From assembly GCA_019359745.1 (NCBI GenBank), contig JAHHGT010000009.1, positions 62,001 through 126,000 of the forward strand: a DNA stretch of 64,000 bases. The letters run 5' to 3'. The first letter of the stretch is position 1, and each line of letters begins with the position of its first letter. Below, in pieces: positions 47,579-55,541 of the stretch. Below the pieces are notes generated by a model. It ran no database searches, was not told the DNA's origin, and saw only the letters and a list, made by a program, of their open reading frames with translations. The translations under genes were made by a program, and so were the position numbers. This DNA is from Aphanothece saxicola GSE-SYN-MK-01-06B. GTDB lineage: Bacteria > Cyanobacteriota > Cyanobacteriia > PCC-6307 > Cyanobiaceae.

Positions 47579-48319
47579 TCAGCTGAATCGCTTGGCCAGG
47601 GCGATGGGATCGAAGACGGTGATCTTCTTGCGGTCGATCTGGACAAGGCCGTCGTTGCGCAGGTCGCCCAGCAGGCGGGTGATGGTGACGCGGGTGGAGC
47701 CGATCGCCTCGGCGATGGCCTGGTGGGAGAGGCGCAGATCGATGGTGATCCCCTCGCTGCCAGGCACGCCGAAATCGCGGCAGAGCACCAGCAGGAAGCT
47801 CACCAGCCGGGAGGACATGTCCCGGTGGGTGAGGGTCTCGATCATGGTTTCGGTCTGGAGGATGCGGGAAGAGAGGCCCTGCAGCAGCAGCAGACCGACG
47901 CTGGCGTCCTGCTCGATGGCGCGCCGGACCGAGGTGGCCGGAGCGGTGACCATCTCCACCCGGGTGAAGGCGATGGCGTGATAAAAGCGGTCGGAGCGCT
48001 GGCCGGTGAGCAGGGAGAGCACCCCGAAGAGGCTGTTCTCGCGCAGCAGGGCGACGGTGATCTCCTCGCCGGACTCGTAGACGCGCGAGAGGCGCACGGC
48101 GCCGCGCCGCAGCAGGTAAACGCGTTCGGCGGGGTCGCCTGGGAAGAAGATCGTCTTGCCGCGCTCGATGGTTTCAACGCTGCTGCCGGCCAGGCCCCGG
48201 ATCACTTCCAGCAGGGTGACGGTGGTGGCGCCCGAGGCGCCCATGGGCGTCACGGAGCCGGGGGATCCGCTGGATGGGCTGCTGGGATAGCGGCTGAAGC
48301 CACGCGTGGCGCCGACCAT
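47579..48319 (-). CDS. ntcA: Global nitrogen regulator NtcA
   Basis: A 246-residue CRP-family activator that responds to 2-oxoglutarate and binds GTA-N8-TAC sites. The effector domain has [22 protein letters not shown]-like residues and [19 protein letters not shown]. The long C-helix follows ([19 protein letters not shown]). The recognition helix is [21 protein letters not shown]. The extra N-terminus starting [12 protein letters not shown] is the picocyanobacterial form. Its own promoter carries a near-consensus NtcA site, and amt in this window has another. Confidence 0.97.
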   Translation of the reverse strand: MVGATRGFSRYPSSPSSGSPGSVTPMGASGATTVTLLEVIRGLAGSSVETIERGKTIFFPGDPAERVYLLRRGAVRLSRVYESGEEITVALLRENSLFGVLSLLTGQRSDRFYHAIAFTRVEMVTAPATSVRRAIEQDASVGLLLLQGLSSRILQTETMIETLTHRDMSSRLVSFLLVLCRDFGVPGSEGITIDLRLSHQAIAEAIGSTRVTITRLLGDLRNDGLVQIDRKKITVFDPIALAKRFS

Positions 48320-48341
48320 TAAGGCGTGGCGAATGGTTAGG

Positions 48342-48383
48342 AACCTATGGATCGGCCTGGCTGATCCATGTAGCCAATGACAC
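48342..48383 (-). promoter_or_regulatory. NtcA-type autoregulated promoter of ntcA
   Basis: On the minus strand GTGTCATTGGCTAC (48383-48370) is GTG-N8-TAC, one base from consensus. Exactly 22 bp later is TAGGTT (48347-48342), fitting the TAN3T -10 form. The predicted start is near 48335, leaving a leader of about 16 nt before the ntcA ATG. The site starts 4 bp after the rph stop. Confidence 0.75.
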
Positions 48384-48386
48384 TCT

Positions 48387-49127
48387 TTAGCCGGTCGTGG
48401 TGCCTGGCGCCACAGCCAGGGCCTGGCGCTGCGCCTCCTGCAGGGCGCGCAGGCCCGGTTCGGCGAGATCCAGCAGGGCGTCGAGGCGGGAGCGGGGGAA
48501 GGGGGCGCCTTCGGCGGTGCCCTGGATCTCCAGCAACCGGCCCTGCTCGTCCATCACCACGTTGAGGTCGACCTCGGCGCGGGAATCCTCGGAGTAATCG
48601 AGATCCAGCAGGGCCTGGCCGTCCACCAGCCCCACCGACACGGCCGACACCTGCTGGCGCAAGGGTGAGGCCTGCAGCACGCCCTGCTGCTGCAGGCGCT
48701 CCAGGGCGGCGGCCAGGGCCACCCAGGCGCCGGTGATCGAGGCGGTGCGGGTGCCGGCATCGGCCTGGAGCACGTCGCAGTCGACCAGCAGGGTGCGCTC
48801 ACCGAGCGCCTCCAGGTCGAGGGAGGCCCGCAGGCTGCGGCCGATCAACCGCTGGATCTCCTGGGTGCGTCCGGAGAGCTTCATCAGTTCGCGGCCCTGG
48901 CGGCTGGGGGTGGAGGCCGGCAGCAGGCGGTATTCGGCGCTCAGCCAGCCGCTGCACGAGCCCCGACGCCAGCGGGGCACCTCGGGATCGAGGCAGACGC
49001 TGCAGAGCACGCGGGTGCGACCCGCCGAGAAGAACACCGAGCTCAGGGCGAAGCCCATCGGGTCCCATTCGAGGCCCACGGGACGCAGCTCGTCGGCGCG
49101 GCGGCCGTCGTTGCGGGGAGTGGGCAC
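48387..49127 (-). CDS. rph: Ribonuclease PH
   Basis: A 246-residue phosphorolytic 3'-5' exonuclease that trims tRNA 3' ends. The start [33 protein letters not shown] and [24 protein letters not shown] are the family signatures. [22 protein letters not shown] supplies the metal-binding Asp residues. The length is normal. It is directly upstream of ntcA on the same strand, separated by the NtcA promoter. Confidence 0.96.
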   Translation of the reverse strand: MPTPRNDGRRADELRPVGLEWDPMGFALSSVFFSAGRTRVLCSVCLDPEVPRWRRGSCSGWLSAEYRLLPASTPSRQGRELMKLSGRTQEIQRLIGRSLRASLDLEALGERTLLVDCDVLQADAGTRTASITGAWVALAAALERLQQQGVLQASPLRQQVSAVSVGLVDGQALLDLDYSEDSRAEVDLNVVMDEQGRLLEIQGTAEGAPFPRSRLDALLDLAEPGLRALQEAQRQALAVAPGTTTG

Positions 49128-49291
49128 GCGGGCTTTGGCAGGGAAGGGGCAGCGTAAACGCCGCCAGTGGTACGCCTGTTCCGAGCCACTACCGATGGTG
49201 TGCCGAGCCGGCAGGGGCCGCTACATTCGGGAGGTGAGGGGCTGGGGCTAGCCGTCCGGACCCTTCACACCAACGCTTCCTTGGGGTGTCC

Positions 49292-49867
49292 ATGACCGCC
49301 AGCCTCATTGACACCACCCACCCCCATCGGCCTGTGGCCCTGGTGCCGCCACTGCGGCTGGTGAGCCAGCCGGAGGGGCTGCTGCAGATCCACACGGCGC
49401 CGTTCCGGGGCAGCTTCGCGGCGGTGTTCAGCCAGGCCCTGCGCAGCGCTGGGCTGGGCAGCCGGGTGCTGGTGAGCCAGTTCCTCAAGGGGGGCGTGGA
49501 GCAGGGGCCGGCCGGAAGCCTGCGGCTGTGCGGCCGGCTGGAGTGGCTGCGGCCGGGCACGCCCCATTGCCTCGATGGGCCGCCGGGCTCCCAGGGCCCC
49601 GAGGGGGCCACGGCCGAGGAGGCGCTCGAGGCGGTGGCCGAGGTGTGGGAGGTGAGCCGCCAGCGGTTGCTGAAGGGCGATCTGGATCTGCTGGTGCTCG
49701 ATGAGCTGGGGCTGGCGGTGGCCCTGGGCTATTTGAGTGCTGAGGCGGTGATCGAGGCGCTCGAGCAGCGGCCAGCCCATCTGGATGTCATCCTGACGGG
49801 CCCCTCGATGCCGGCCAGCCTGATGGCGATGGCCGATCAGGTCACCCAGTTGCGCCGCGGCGGCTGA
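49292..49867 (+). CDS. CobO/BtuR-like P-loop protein with degenerate Walker A
   Basis: A 191-residue protein (ATG 49292; GTG 49286 possible). The middle and end resemble cob(I)alamin adenosyltransferases of the CobO/BtuR type: SRVLVSQFLKGG, LDLLVLDELGLAVALGYL and RPAHLDVILTGPSMPASLM. But the place of the phosphate-binding GxGKGKTT is taken by TAPFRGSFAAVFSQAL, without the Lys. It may have lost ATP binding and have another role. It is 4 bp upstream of dcd and surely co-transcribed. Confidence 0.75.
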   Translation: MTASLIDTTHPHRPVALVPPLRLVSQPEGLLQIHTAPFRGSFAAVFSQALRSAGLGSRVLVSQFLKGGVEQGPAGSLRLCGRLEWLRPGTPHCLDGPPGSQGPEGATAEEALEAVAEVWEVSRQRLLKGDLDLLVLDELGLAVALGYLSAEAVIEALEQRPAHLDVILTGPSMPASLMAMADQVTQLRRGG

Positions 49868-49871
49868 CGCC

Positions 49872-50465
49872 ATGCTCAAGAACGACCACTGGATCAACGA
49901 ACAGGCCTCCGGCGGCATGCTGGAGCCGTTCCAGCCGACGCTGGTGCGCCACCTGGATCCGGAGGGCCGCACGGGCCCGGTGCTGAGCTTCGGGTGCTCG
50001 TCCTATGGGTACGACCTGCGGCTGTCGCCGAAGGAGTTCCTGATTTTCCGCCATGTGCCCGGCACGGTGATGAACCCGAAGCGGTTCAACCCGGCGAACC
50101 TGGAGCCGGCGCCGCTGCACAGCGATGAGGATGGCGATTACTTCATCCTGCCGGCCCATTCCTACGGGCTGGGGGTGGCGCTGGAAAAGATGAAGGTGCC
50201 GACGAACATCACCGTGATCTGCCTGGGCAAGAGCACCTACGCGCGGCTGGGCATCATCGTCAACACCACCCCCGCCGAAGCGGGCTGGGAGGGCCACCTG
50301 ACGCTGGAGTTCAGCAATTCCTCCGGCGCCGACTGCCGCATCTACGCCAGCGAAGGCATCTGCCAGCTGCTGTTCTTCGAAGGCGACCCCTGCGCCACCA
50401 CCTACAACGACCGCCAGGGCAAGTACCAGCACCAGCCCGAGCGGGTGACGCTGGCGAAGGTTTGA
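49872..50465 (+). CDS. dcd: dCTP deaminase
   Basis: A 197-residue trimeric enzyme making dUTP from dCTP on the way to dTMP. SFGCSSYGYDLRLSP, VICLGKSTYARLGIIVNTTPAE with the catalytic Glu, and WEGHLTLEFSN are the family signatures. ICQLLFFEGDPCATTY is near the end. The length is normal. It is the last clear core gene before the accessory region. Confidence 0.95.
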   Translation: MLKNDHWINEQASGGMLEPFQPTLVRHLDPEGRTGPVLSFGCSSYGYDLRLSPKEFLIFRHVPGTVMNPKRFNPANLEPAPLHSDEDGDYFILPAHSYGLGVALEKMKVPTNITVICLGKSTYARLGIIVNTTPAEAGWEGHLTLEFSNSSGADCRIYASEGICQLLFFEGDPCATTYNDRQGKYQHQPERVTLAKV

Positions 50466-50522
50466 GGGGGGATGGGTCAGCCGGTAGGGGGATGGGGTTT
50501 CTGTAGCGGTACGGACAGTTGA

Positions 50523-50720
50523 TTGTCGGGTCTTCCTAAATTCCTCGTCCCGTTCGGTGCCATGGTGCTCATCGGCTGCGGCGGAAGGGTTCCAGGGGAA
50601 TGGCCTGCGTCGCGACCTCTGTTGATGCGGCTGCGAGTCTTGCTTCAGGGTGGTTATCGGAACCGTTCAATGAAGAGTTATACGGGTCTACCCTTGTCGA
50701 GCAAGATCAGGACCGCGTAA
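50523..50720 (+). CDS. Possible small lipoprotein in the first cassette-like segment
   Basis: A 65-residue frame with TTG start. Its N-terminus (LPKFLVPFGAMVLIGCGGRV) has a short hydrophobic stretch and a lipobox-like LIGC. The rest (VLLQGGYRNRSMKSYTGL) has no recognised domain. Its stop falls inside the inverted repeat at 50686-50759. This could be a real small gene or a chance frame. The remainder of the 294-bp gap after dcd shows nothing else. Confidence 0.3.
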   Translation: MSGLPKFLVPFGAMVLIGCGGRVPGEWPASRPLLMRLRVLLQGGYRNRSMKSYTGLPLSSKIRTA

Positions 50721-50759
50721 TCTTCTACCGACCTTTTCTCATTTGCCCAAGGGTTAGAT
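50686..50759 (+). repeat. attC-like site 1
   Basis: The right box is GTTAGAT (50753-50759), a match to GTTRRRY. The left arm GTCTACCCTTG (50686-50696) matches the complement of the right arm, ATCTAACCCTTG, with one base missing. GCAA continues the pairing. The ATG of the next gene starts at the next base, as in integron cassettes. Confidence 0.5.
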
Positions 50760-51254
50760 ATGACGGGGTTGTGGTCTAAGCCTGGAGTTCCTCACAAAGG
50801 CTGGCTATGTGTCGATGTTTATGACGTCCGCGCGGATGGGGCTTCCGCAGAGGAGGCTGATTATGCTACTTGCGAGATGTGCGGACAAGAGAGAATTCGA
50901 TTTGTTCACGTTGTTGAACATGATCACTTTCCTGGCCAGCTCGGCGTTGGATGCATTTGCGCAGAAAAGCTGAGTGGAGACTACGTCAATCCACGTAGTC
51001 AAGAGGCCAAGCTTAAGCGAAAGTCTTCACGCAAAGAAAAATGGCTGACGCGAAAGTGGAGGTCGTCGACGAAGGGGAATGAGTTTATCAATGTTGACGG
51101 GTATAATCTTGGGGTTTTGCCCGATAAGTATCGGCCAGGAATGTGGAAATATCGTATTGACGATCAGTTTGCCAAGAAATCATATCAAACATCCGATCAG
51201 GCAAAGCTGGCTTTATTTGAGGAGTTCTGGAGAGTTTCTCAGATTGACTTTTAA
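50760..51254 (+). CDS. Hypothetical protein with possible zinc-binding cysteines
   Basis: A 164-residue protein I do not recognise. The N-terminal part has CEMCGQERIRFVHVV then EHDHFPGQLGVGCICAEKLSG. The spacing C-x2-C ... H-x-H ... C-x-C suggests a bound metal. A very basic middle follows (KLKRKSSRKEKWLTRKWR), then a part ending ALFEEFWRVSQIDF. Base composition is clearly AT-richer than the core genes, a sign of transfer. It lies alone between two attC-like repeats. Confidence 0.7.
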   Translation: MTGLWSKPGVPHKGWLCVDVYDVRADGASAEEADYATCEMCGQERIRFVHVVEHDHFPGQLGVGCICAEKLSGDYVNPRSQEAKLKRKSSRKEKWLTRKWRSSTKGNEFINVDGYNLGVLPDKYRPGMWKYRIDDQFAKKSYQTSDQAKLALFEEFWRVSQIDF

Positions 51255-51290
51255 AGAGCCGGATATGTGAATTGTGCTGCCGTGAGGACC

Positions 51291-51380
51291 GTATAACTTT
51301 GCCGTTCACCAGTACCGCCACCGTTCAGTGTTGCCAACTGAGAGAAGGCCCATTGCAGCCTAGTGATAGCAGCGTTGGGC
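51291..51380 (+). repeat. attC-like site 2
   Basis: The right box GTTGGGC (51374-51380) matches GTTRRRY. The left box is GTATAAC (51291-51297). After each come 5-bp spacers (TTTGC and complement GCTGC). Then CGTTCACCAG pairs with complement TATCACTAG with one extra base in the left arm, the asymmetry known for attC sites. The rest of this 241-bp gap shows nothing else. Confidence 0.55.
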
Positions 51381-51495
51381 TTCTTAACCGATGACAAACC
51401 GGCCAAGCATGCAATTGCAGTGTTCTGCGGATCACCTTTGCATTGAGCTCGCACTTAAGTCGCAATGGTAGCCATTCCAGGGGCTGAAGTCCGAG

Positions 51496-52188
51496 ATGGA
51501 AGCATTTACTCCACGACCTATCTTGGACTATCAGGAGGAGCAGGAAAGCGAGACTCAACGGCTGCATATGCTGAATCCCCAGTCATCAAGAGAATCAATT
51601 GCTTGGCTTGTAGCAGCTCGGATAGAGTTTGCAGCGAGCGAGCGGGTTCTATTTAGCAATCTGTTCTCGGAACGCTTCATGGCCAGCTACGTGACTATAG
51701 TCTTGCTAGCACACGCCCTCTGCGAGGCCGCGATCAATTCAATCTTGGCGGTAGGCCTCTCCAAAAACGAAACATCGGAGCTCTTTCCACTTTTGGAGCG
51801 TTCTGAATTGAGAGAGAAGTGGCGTCCTGGCCCAACGACATACTTGCCTACATACCACCTGCATCCAGGTGATGCGTTATCCCATTCACTAAACGAACTA
51901 GTAAAACGCCGAAATGCGCTAGTACACTACAAGCCCCACATCCAGCTCGACGGTAAAACCAGCATTCGAGGGAGTAAGTATGAGCGTATTCCCCTTCAGG
52001 ATGGTACTCGATGGATTGAGCGTTTCTTTAGCCTTCCCTGCGATTTGGCGGATCACTTTCGCGGTCACGCAAGCCCAGCAAACGCATTTTTCATGATGAT
52101 GCTTGATGGCACTGCACCAATCGTTCGCGCATCTACGTATAGGCCACCCGACAACTCGCTTCAGCGGACCGCCTCCGGGGGGGCCTGA
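51496..52188 (+). CDS. HEPN-like hypothetical protein
   Basis: A 230-residue, mostly helical protein without recognised family. KRRNALVHYKPH around residue 140 contains R-N-x3-H-Y, like the R-x4-6-H catalytic motif of HEPN RNases, and it follows a helix (DALSHSLNELV). The region ASYVTIVLLAHALCEAAINSIL looks like the first HEPN helix. The last residues (DNSLQRTASGGA) are coded inside the attC-like repeat that follows. AT-rich codon use marks it as acquired. It could be a toxin or defence RNase, but no partner gene is next to it. Confidence 0.6.
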   Translation: MEAFTPRPILDYQEEQESETQRLHMLNPQSSRESIAWLVAARIEFAASERVLFSNLFSERFMASYVTIVLLAHALCEAAINSILAVGLSKNETSELFPLLERSELREKWRPGPTTYLPTYHLHPGDALSHSLNELVKRRNALVHYKPHIQLDGKTSIRGSKYERIPLQDGTRWIERFFSLPCDLADHFRGHASPANAFFMMMLDGTAPIVRASTYRPPDNSLQRTASGGA

Positions 52189-52203
52189 TCTTGAATGTTA
52201 GAC
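52149..52203 (+). repeat. attC-like site 3
   Basis: The right box GTTAGAC (52197-52203) is a perfect GTTRRRY. The left arm CGACAACTCGCTTCAGCGGACC (starting 52149) pairs partly with it through TCAG..GG.CC. The arm also codes the end of the HEPN-like protein. The tract AACTCGCTTCAGCGGAC resembles left arms of known environmental cassettes as I recall them. Confidence 0.5.
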
Positions 52204-52332
52204 TTCTTTGCCTCATCAACTATGAATATCTGACGGATTCAGCATGAATCACCCCATGCCTTGGCTCACAATTCTAGCCGTTCTGTCAGTCTGGATGTCT
52301 ATCTAAGCGCTACATCTTTATCGCTGCTATCT

Positions 52333-53268
52333 ATGGGTTGGACGACACAAGACTCAATATCTGTCGAGGTTGAGCTCGCAACGTTAACGGGCGCACTCCA
52401 TGGCACACAGATGATTCCAGCGTCTGATGTGCCAGGGCCAGCGGTACTGATCATTGCGGGTTCAGGTCCGACCGATCGCAATGGAGACAGTTCTCTCGCC
52501 GGGAAGAATCATAGTCTCAAGCTCCTCGCTGAAGGATTAGCGGATCATGGCATTGCCTCAATCCGTTATGACAAGCGCGGCATTGGAGCAAGCGCACCCG
52601 CAGGACCGGAAGAAGCTGATCTACGTTTCGATGCCTATGTTGAAGATGCTGCACTCTGGATTCAGCAAATGCAGGCAGACTCTCGTTTCTCGAGCGTCAC
52701 CGTAATTGGTCACAGCGAAGGCTCTCTGATTGGAATGCTGGCAACCCAAGCAAGCGGTGCAGATGCACTTGTCTCCATCGCCGGACCTGCCCAACCTGCA
52801 TCACAGCTTTTTCGAGATCAGCTGCGACCCAGCTTGCCAAAGGCATTATGGCAAGAGAATGAGCAGATTCTTGCTGCTCTGGAGCAAGGGAAGAGAGTAG
52901 CCTCCATTCCACCAGAACTCCACGCTCTCTATAGATTGGGCATCCAACCCTACCTCATGTCCTGGTTTCGCTATACCCCTACCCAGGAGATTGCTCGACT
53001 CGCTGTGCCCGTCTTAATTGTTCAAGGAACCACTGATATTCAAGTGCCTGTCAGTGAGGCGCGAGCCCTGAAATCGGCTAAGCAGGATGCGGAGCTTAGA
53101 ATAATTGAGGAGATGAATCACGTCTTAAAAGCCGTTTCATTAGACCCTCAACAGCAAATTGCTTCCTACTCTGACCCATTGCTACCAGTTGTGCCTGAAC
53201 TCGTTGAAGGGATCTGTCAGTTTATTCATACTGGTGAGACGCGCCATGAGGCTAGCCAGTCGCTGTAA
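52333..53268 (+). CDS. Alpha/beta hydrolase (secreted-type, possible N-terminal frameshift)
   Basis: A 311-residue hydrolase if started at ATG 52333; TTG 52261 in frame adds 24 residues. AVLIIAGSGPTDRNGDSSL is the oxyanion region. The nucleophile is in VIGHSEGSLIG. Asp is in QGTTDIQVPVSEA and His in EEMNHVLKA. Homologues of this plan are often exported. Just upstream, another frame from ATG 52243 codes a perfect signal-like start (MNHPMPWLTILAVLSVWMS) that stops at once, so a one-base shift near 52300 may have split the leader from the enzyme. Its stop lies in a repeat. Confidence 0.78.
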   Translation: MGWTTQDSISVEVELATLTGALHGTQMIPASDVPGPAVLIIAGSGPTDRNGDSSLAGKNHSLKLLAEGLADHGIASIRYDKRGIGASAPAGPEEADLRFDAYVEDAALWIQQMQADSRFSSVTVIGHSEGSLIGMLATQASGADALVSIAGPAQPASQLFRDQLRPSLPKALWQENEQILAALEQGKRVASIPPELHALYRLGIQPYLMSWFRYTPTQEIARLAVPVLIVQGTTDIQVPVSEARALKSAKQDAELRIIEEMNHVLKAVSLDPQQQIASYSDPLLPVVPELVEGICQFIHTGETRHEASQSL

Positions 53269-53336
53269 CGGAACGTGCCAGAATGATTGATTGAGTGGCA
53301 TCGGTTCTTTGCGTCTGGTGGGCTTGGTTGTTACCC
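53263..53336 (+). repeat. Weak attC-like site 4
   Basis: CTGTAAC (53263-53269) overlaps the hydrolase stop. The far arm ends GTTACCC (53330-53336), which breaks the GTTRRRY rule at two positions. GTAAC and CCAGA are shared between the left arm and the complement of the right. It is supported mainly by its place in the series. Confidence 0.3.
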
Positions 53337-53430
53337 ATTCCCTGACGGCGATTTCGACTTTGTCTTCAGCTCGCCTCTTTTTTTCTTGTATACCCAACAG
53401 CTAGACGAGGCGTTTTATCATTTCTCCCTG

Positions 53431-53625
53431 ATGGAGCGATGTCGCGTTGCCAAGGACGTCAGGGCGTTGCCACGGCTTGCATTGGGCGGAGCGCGTTCGC
53501 CCCATCTGGAAGGGAGTGTGGCGATGCTACGTAGGGCTGGGTATCACGTATCGATTCAGCGGGTGAACACCGTGTTCCAAAGAGGCGCTTGGGAAATGCT
53601 CCGGACTGAGCACGCCGATGGCTAA
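53431..53625 (+). CDS. Small hypothetical protein, uncertain
   Basis: A 64-residue frame starting MERCRVAKDVRALPRLALGG and ending VFQRGAWEMLRTEHADG. The frame is open upstream to 53287. It matches no family I know. Its TAA falls in GGCTAAC, the left box of the next repeat, as in other genes of this series. That placement and the intact frame are the only support. Confidence 0.35.
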   Translation: MERCRVAKDVRALPRLALGGARSPHLEGSVAMLRRAGYHVSIQRVNTVFQRGAWEMLRTEHADG

Positions 53626-53706
53626 CATCAAGATTCGGCGCACGGCTCCAATGGTGCTGGGTCATTAGGCAAGGCCACGGTCCGCCGCTGATCTGGAGCC
53701 TTAGAC
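53620..53706 (+). repeat. attC-like site 5
   Basis: The left box GGCTAAC (53620-53626) contains the upstream stop codon. The right box is CTTAGAC (53700-53706), one base from GTTRRRY. Inside the boxes GATTCGGCG pairs with the complement AGATCAGCGGCG. The next gene starts 57 bp later. Confidence 0.4.
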
Positions 53707-53762
53707 GTAGGGAGTGCGACCGGACGTCTTCCGATCCATCGAAGACCCGAAGAGGATCAGGT

Positions 53763-54974
53763 ATGCCTCAGCCAGACCCCAGCTTCACGGCCAGTGAAGG
53801 GCTGCACGCCGCCGTGGAGCTGATGCGTTCGCTAGGTGGCACGCCGGTTGACTTGCCCTCAGAGCTTCCGGAGACCGGACTTGGTGACAGGCAGGCGCTC
53901 GAAATGCTCTCCTGCCATGTCCTCGGCAAAGCAGCCCAGCTGAGCGCACCCACCTCACTGGCCCACATGGACCCGCCCACTCCCTGGATCACGTGGGCCA
54001 TGGCGCTCTGGGACGCCAGTCTCAACCAGAACCTGCTTCACGAGATGACGTCCCCCTTCGCAACACAGGCCGAGGCGCGAGTTATGTCATGGCTGGCTCC
54101 GTACTTCGGGATGGAGGGCGGTCATTTTTGCTCGGGTTCGACCATCGCCAACCTCACGGCCCTCTGGGCGGCGCGAGATTCCTCGGGAGTGCAGACGGTC
54201 GTCACTTCTGAGGCGGCGCATCTCAGCATCGATAAAGCGTGCCGCCTGTTGGGGCTTCCGCTCGTGAAGGTTCCCGTGGATTCGCTCGGACGGCTGGACC
54301 GTGAGCAGTTGCCCGACCTCAACGACGCCTGCCTTGTGCTGACCGCTGGAACAACCGCCACGGGCTCCATCGACACGCTCGACCTCATCGGCGAGACGCG
54401 ATGGACACACGTCGACGCCGCATGGGCCGGCCCATTGCGACTCAGCCCAGCGCATGCCTCCAAGCTCGACGGGATCGAAGCGGCCGATTCAGTGGCGGTG
54501 TCGGCTCACAAGTGGCTCTTCCAACCAAAGGACTCGGCGCTTGTGATGTTCCGTGAGCTTGAGGCTGCCAATGCCGCGATCAGCTTCGGCGGAGGCTATC
54601 TCGTCAGGCCCACCGTCGGCGTCCAGGGCTCCCGATCCGCGGCGGCCATCCCGCTGCTGGCGACCTTGCTTGCGTGGGGCCGCATGGGACTTGCTCAGCG
54701 GCTCGACCGCCTGATGGAGGTCGCTGAGTCGCTAGCGGATGCCATTGAGGCGAACGAGTGTCTTGAGTTGTGGGGTCGCCCGCAGACTGCGATCAACGTC
54801 TTTCGCCCGGTGGATCGGCAGACGGACGCTTTTGTTGCGGTCTTGCCGACTGGCATGCTGTCGAAGTGTGTTCTCAATGGTGAGACTTGGGCCCGTTCGG
54901 TGGCTGCAAATCCATCGGTGGATATCGATGGCGTGATCAGGAGTGTGCTGGCCGCCAGCCGCGGTGCCGACTAA
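53763..54974 (+). CDS. Group II PLP-dependent decarboxylase-like protein
   Basis: A 403-residue protein of the aromatic-L-amino-acid/glutamate decarboxylase group. GGHFCSGSTIANLTALWAAR binds the cofactor phosphate. Asp in WTHVDAAWAG contacts the pyridine N. The Schiff-base lysine is in VSAHKWLFQPKDSAL near residue 249. It is shorter than typical members of about 470 residues, mainly at the C-terminus. The substrate is unknown. Its GC content is higher than the preceding cassette-like genes. The TAA lies in GACTAAC. Confidence 0.82.
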   Translation: MPQPDPSFTASEGLHAAVELMRSLGGTPVDLPSELPETGLGDRQALEMLSCHVLGKAAQLSAPTSLAHMDPPTPWITWAMALWDASLNQNLLHEMTSPFATQAEARVMSWLAPYFGMEGGHFCSGSTIANLTALWAARDSSGVQTVVTSEAAHLSIDKACRLLGLPLVKVPVDSLGRLDREQLPDLNDACLVLTAGTTATGSIDTLDLIGETRWTHVDAAWAGPLRLSPAHASKLDGIEAADSVAVSAHKWLFQPKDSALVMFRELEAANAAISFGGGYLVRPTVGVQGSRSAAAIPLLATLLAWGRMGLAQRLDRLMEVAESLADAIEANECLELWGRPQTAINVFRPVDRQTDAFVAVLPTGMLSKCVLNGETWARSVAANPSVDIDGVIRSVLAASRGAD

Positions 54975-55027
54975 CCAAGGCATTGAGCAGACGGCGCAGA
55001 CGCTAGTGCGATGAACCTTATGGTCCA
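54969..55027 (+). repeat. Weak attC-like site 6
   Basis: GACTAAC (54969-54975) with the decarboxylase stop inside it is the left box. The arm AAGGCATTGAGCA matches the complement AAGGTTCATCGCA of the far arm. The expected right box near 55021-55027 (TGGTCCA) no longer fits GTTRRRY. Confidence 0.3.
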
Positions 55028-55065
55028 CCGCCCAGGCCCACAACGTCAGACACGCACCTCTACCT

Positions 55066-55482
55066 ATGGTATTCGCTGCTTTCTCTCTCCTTGCAGGTGC
55101 CGCCTTGGTTTGGTTGTCTCTGTGGATGAAGCTCCGCTCACATCAGTGCGAGCACTGGCCCAGCGTTATGGGCCGAGTCATGGAGTCACGTGTGGACGAC
55201 GCACACTTGGAAACGACAAAGCCCATTCTGCGCTATCGCTATAAAGTTGGTGGCCAAACCTACGTCGGCTTCCGTGCCTCCTTCTCAGGGTATGGTGTCA
55301 GCCGAGCGGCGATGGAGGCGGTCGTCAGGCCGTACGCTCAAGGAAGCATGGTCAGGGTCTACTACCACCCAAGAAATCCAGCATCCGCCGTACTCGACAC
55401 CACCGCAACGTCTGATTGGCTCTATTGGTTCATGTTCGGTGTCGGTTTCTTGGTGCTCGCTGCCTTTCTGATTCCGCGATGA
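55066..55482 (+). CDS. DUF3592 domain-containing membrane protein
   Basis: A 138-residue protein with one hydrophobic segment at each end (AAFSLLAGAALVWLSLWM and WFMFGVGFLVLAAFLI). The middle has WPSVMGRVMESRV, PILRYRYKVGGQTYVG and MVRVYYHPRNPASAVLD, the strands and VYY-P-pattern of DUF3592. The family occurs widely in mobile and surface contexts with no known role. Confidence 0.82.
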   Translation: MVFAAFSLLAGAALVWLSLWMKLRSHQCEHWPSVMGRVMESRVDDAHLETTKPILRYRYKVGGQTYVGFRASFSGYGVSRAAMEAVVRPYAQGSMVRVYYHPRNPASAVLDTTATSDWLYWFMFGVGFLVLAAFLIPR

Positions 55483-55485
55483 GCT

Positions 55486-55541
55486 CTATCCCAAGGCGAG
55501 GTAAGCTTGCCTCGGCGGGTCGATAGGCTCAAAGGTTAGGC
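55486..55541 (+). repeat. attC-like site 7 (right box clear, left arm poor)
   Basis: GTTAGGC (55535-55541) is a perfect GTTRRRY box 13 bp before the next start codon. The upstream arm is hard to align. A near-palindrome, CGAGGTAAGCTTGCCTCG, sits between the arms and could form the stem end. Confidence 0.35.

Noticed and set aside
53346-53386. Terminator at GGCGA...TCGCC followed by seven T
   Set aside because: The stem is only 5 bp with a 19-nt loop. It may still weaken the case for the longer form of the small frame there, so the later start 53431 was used.
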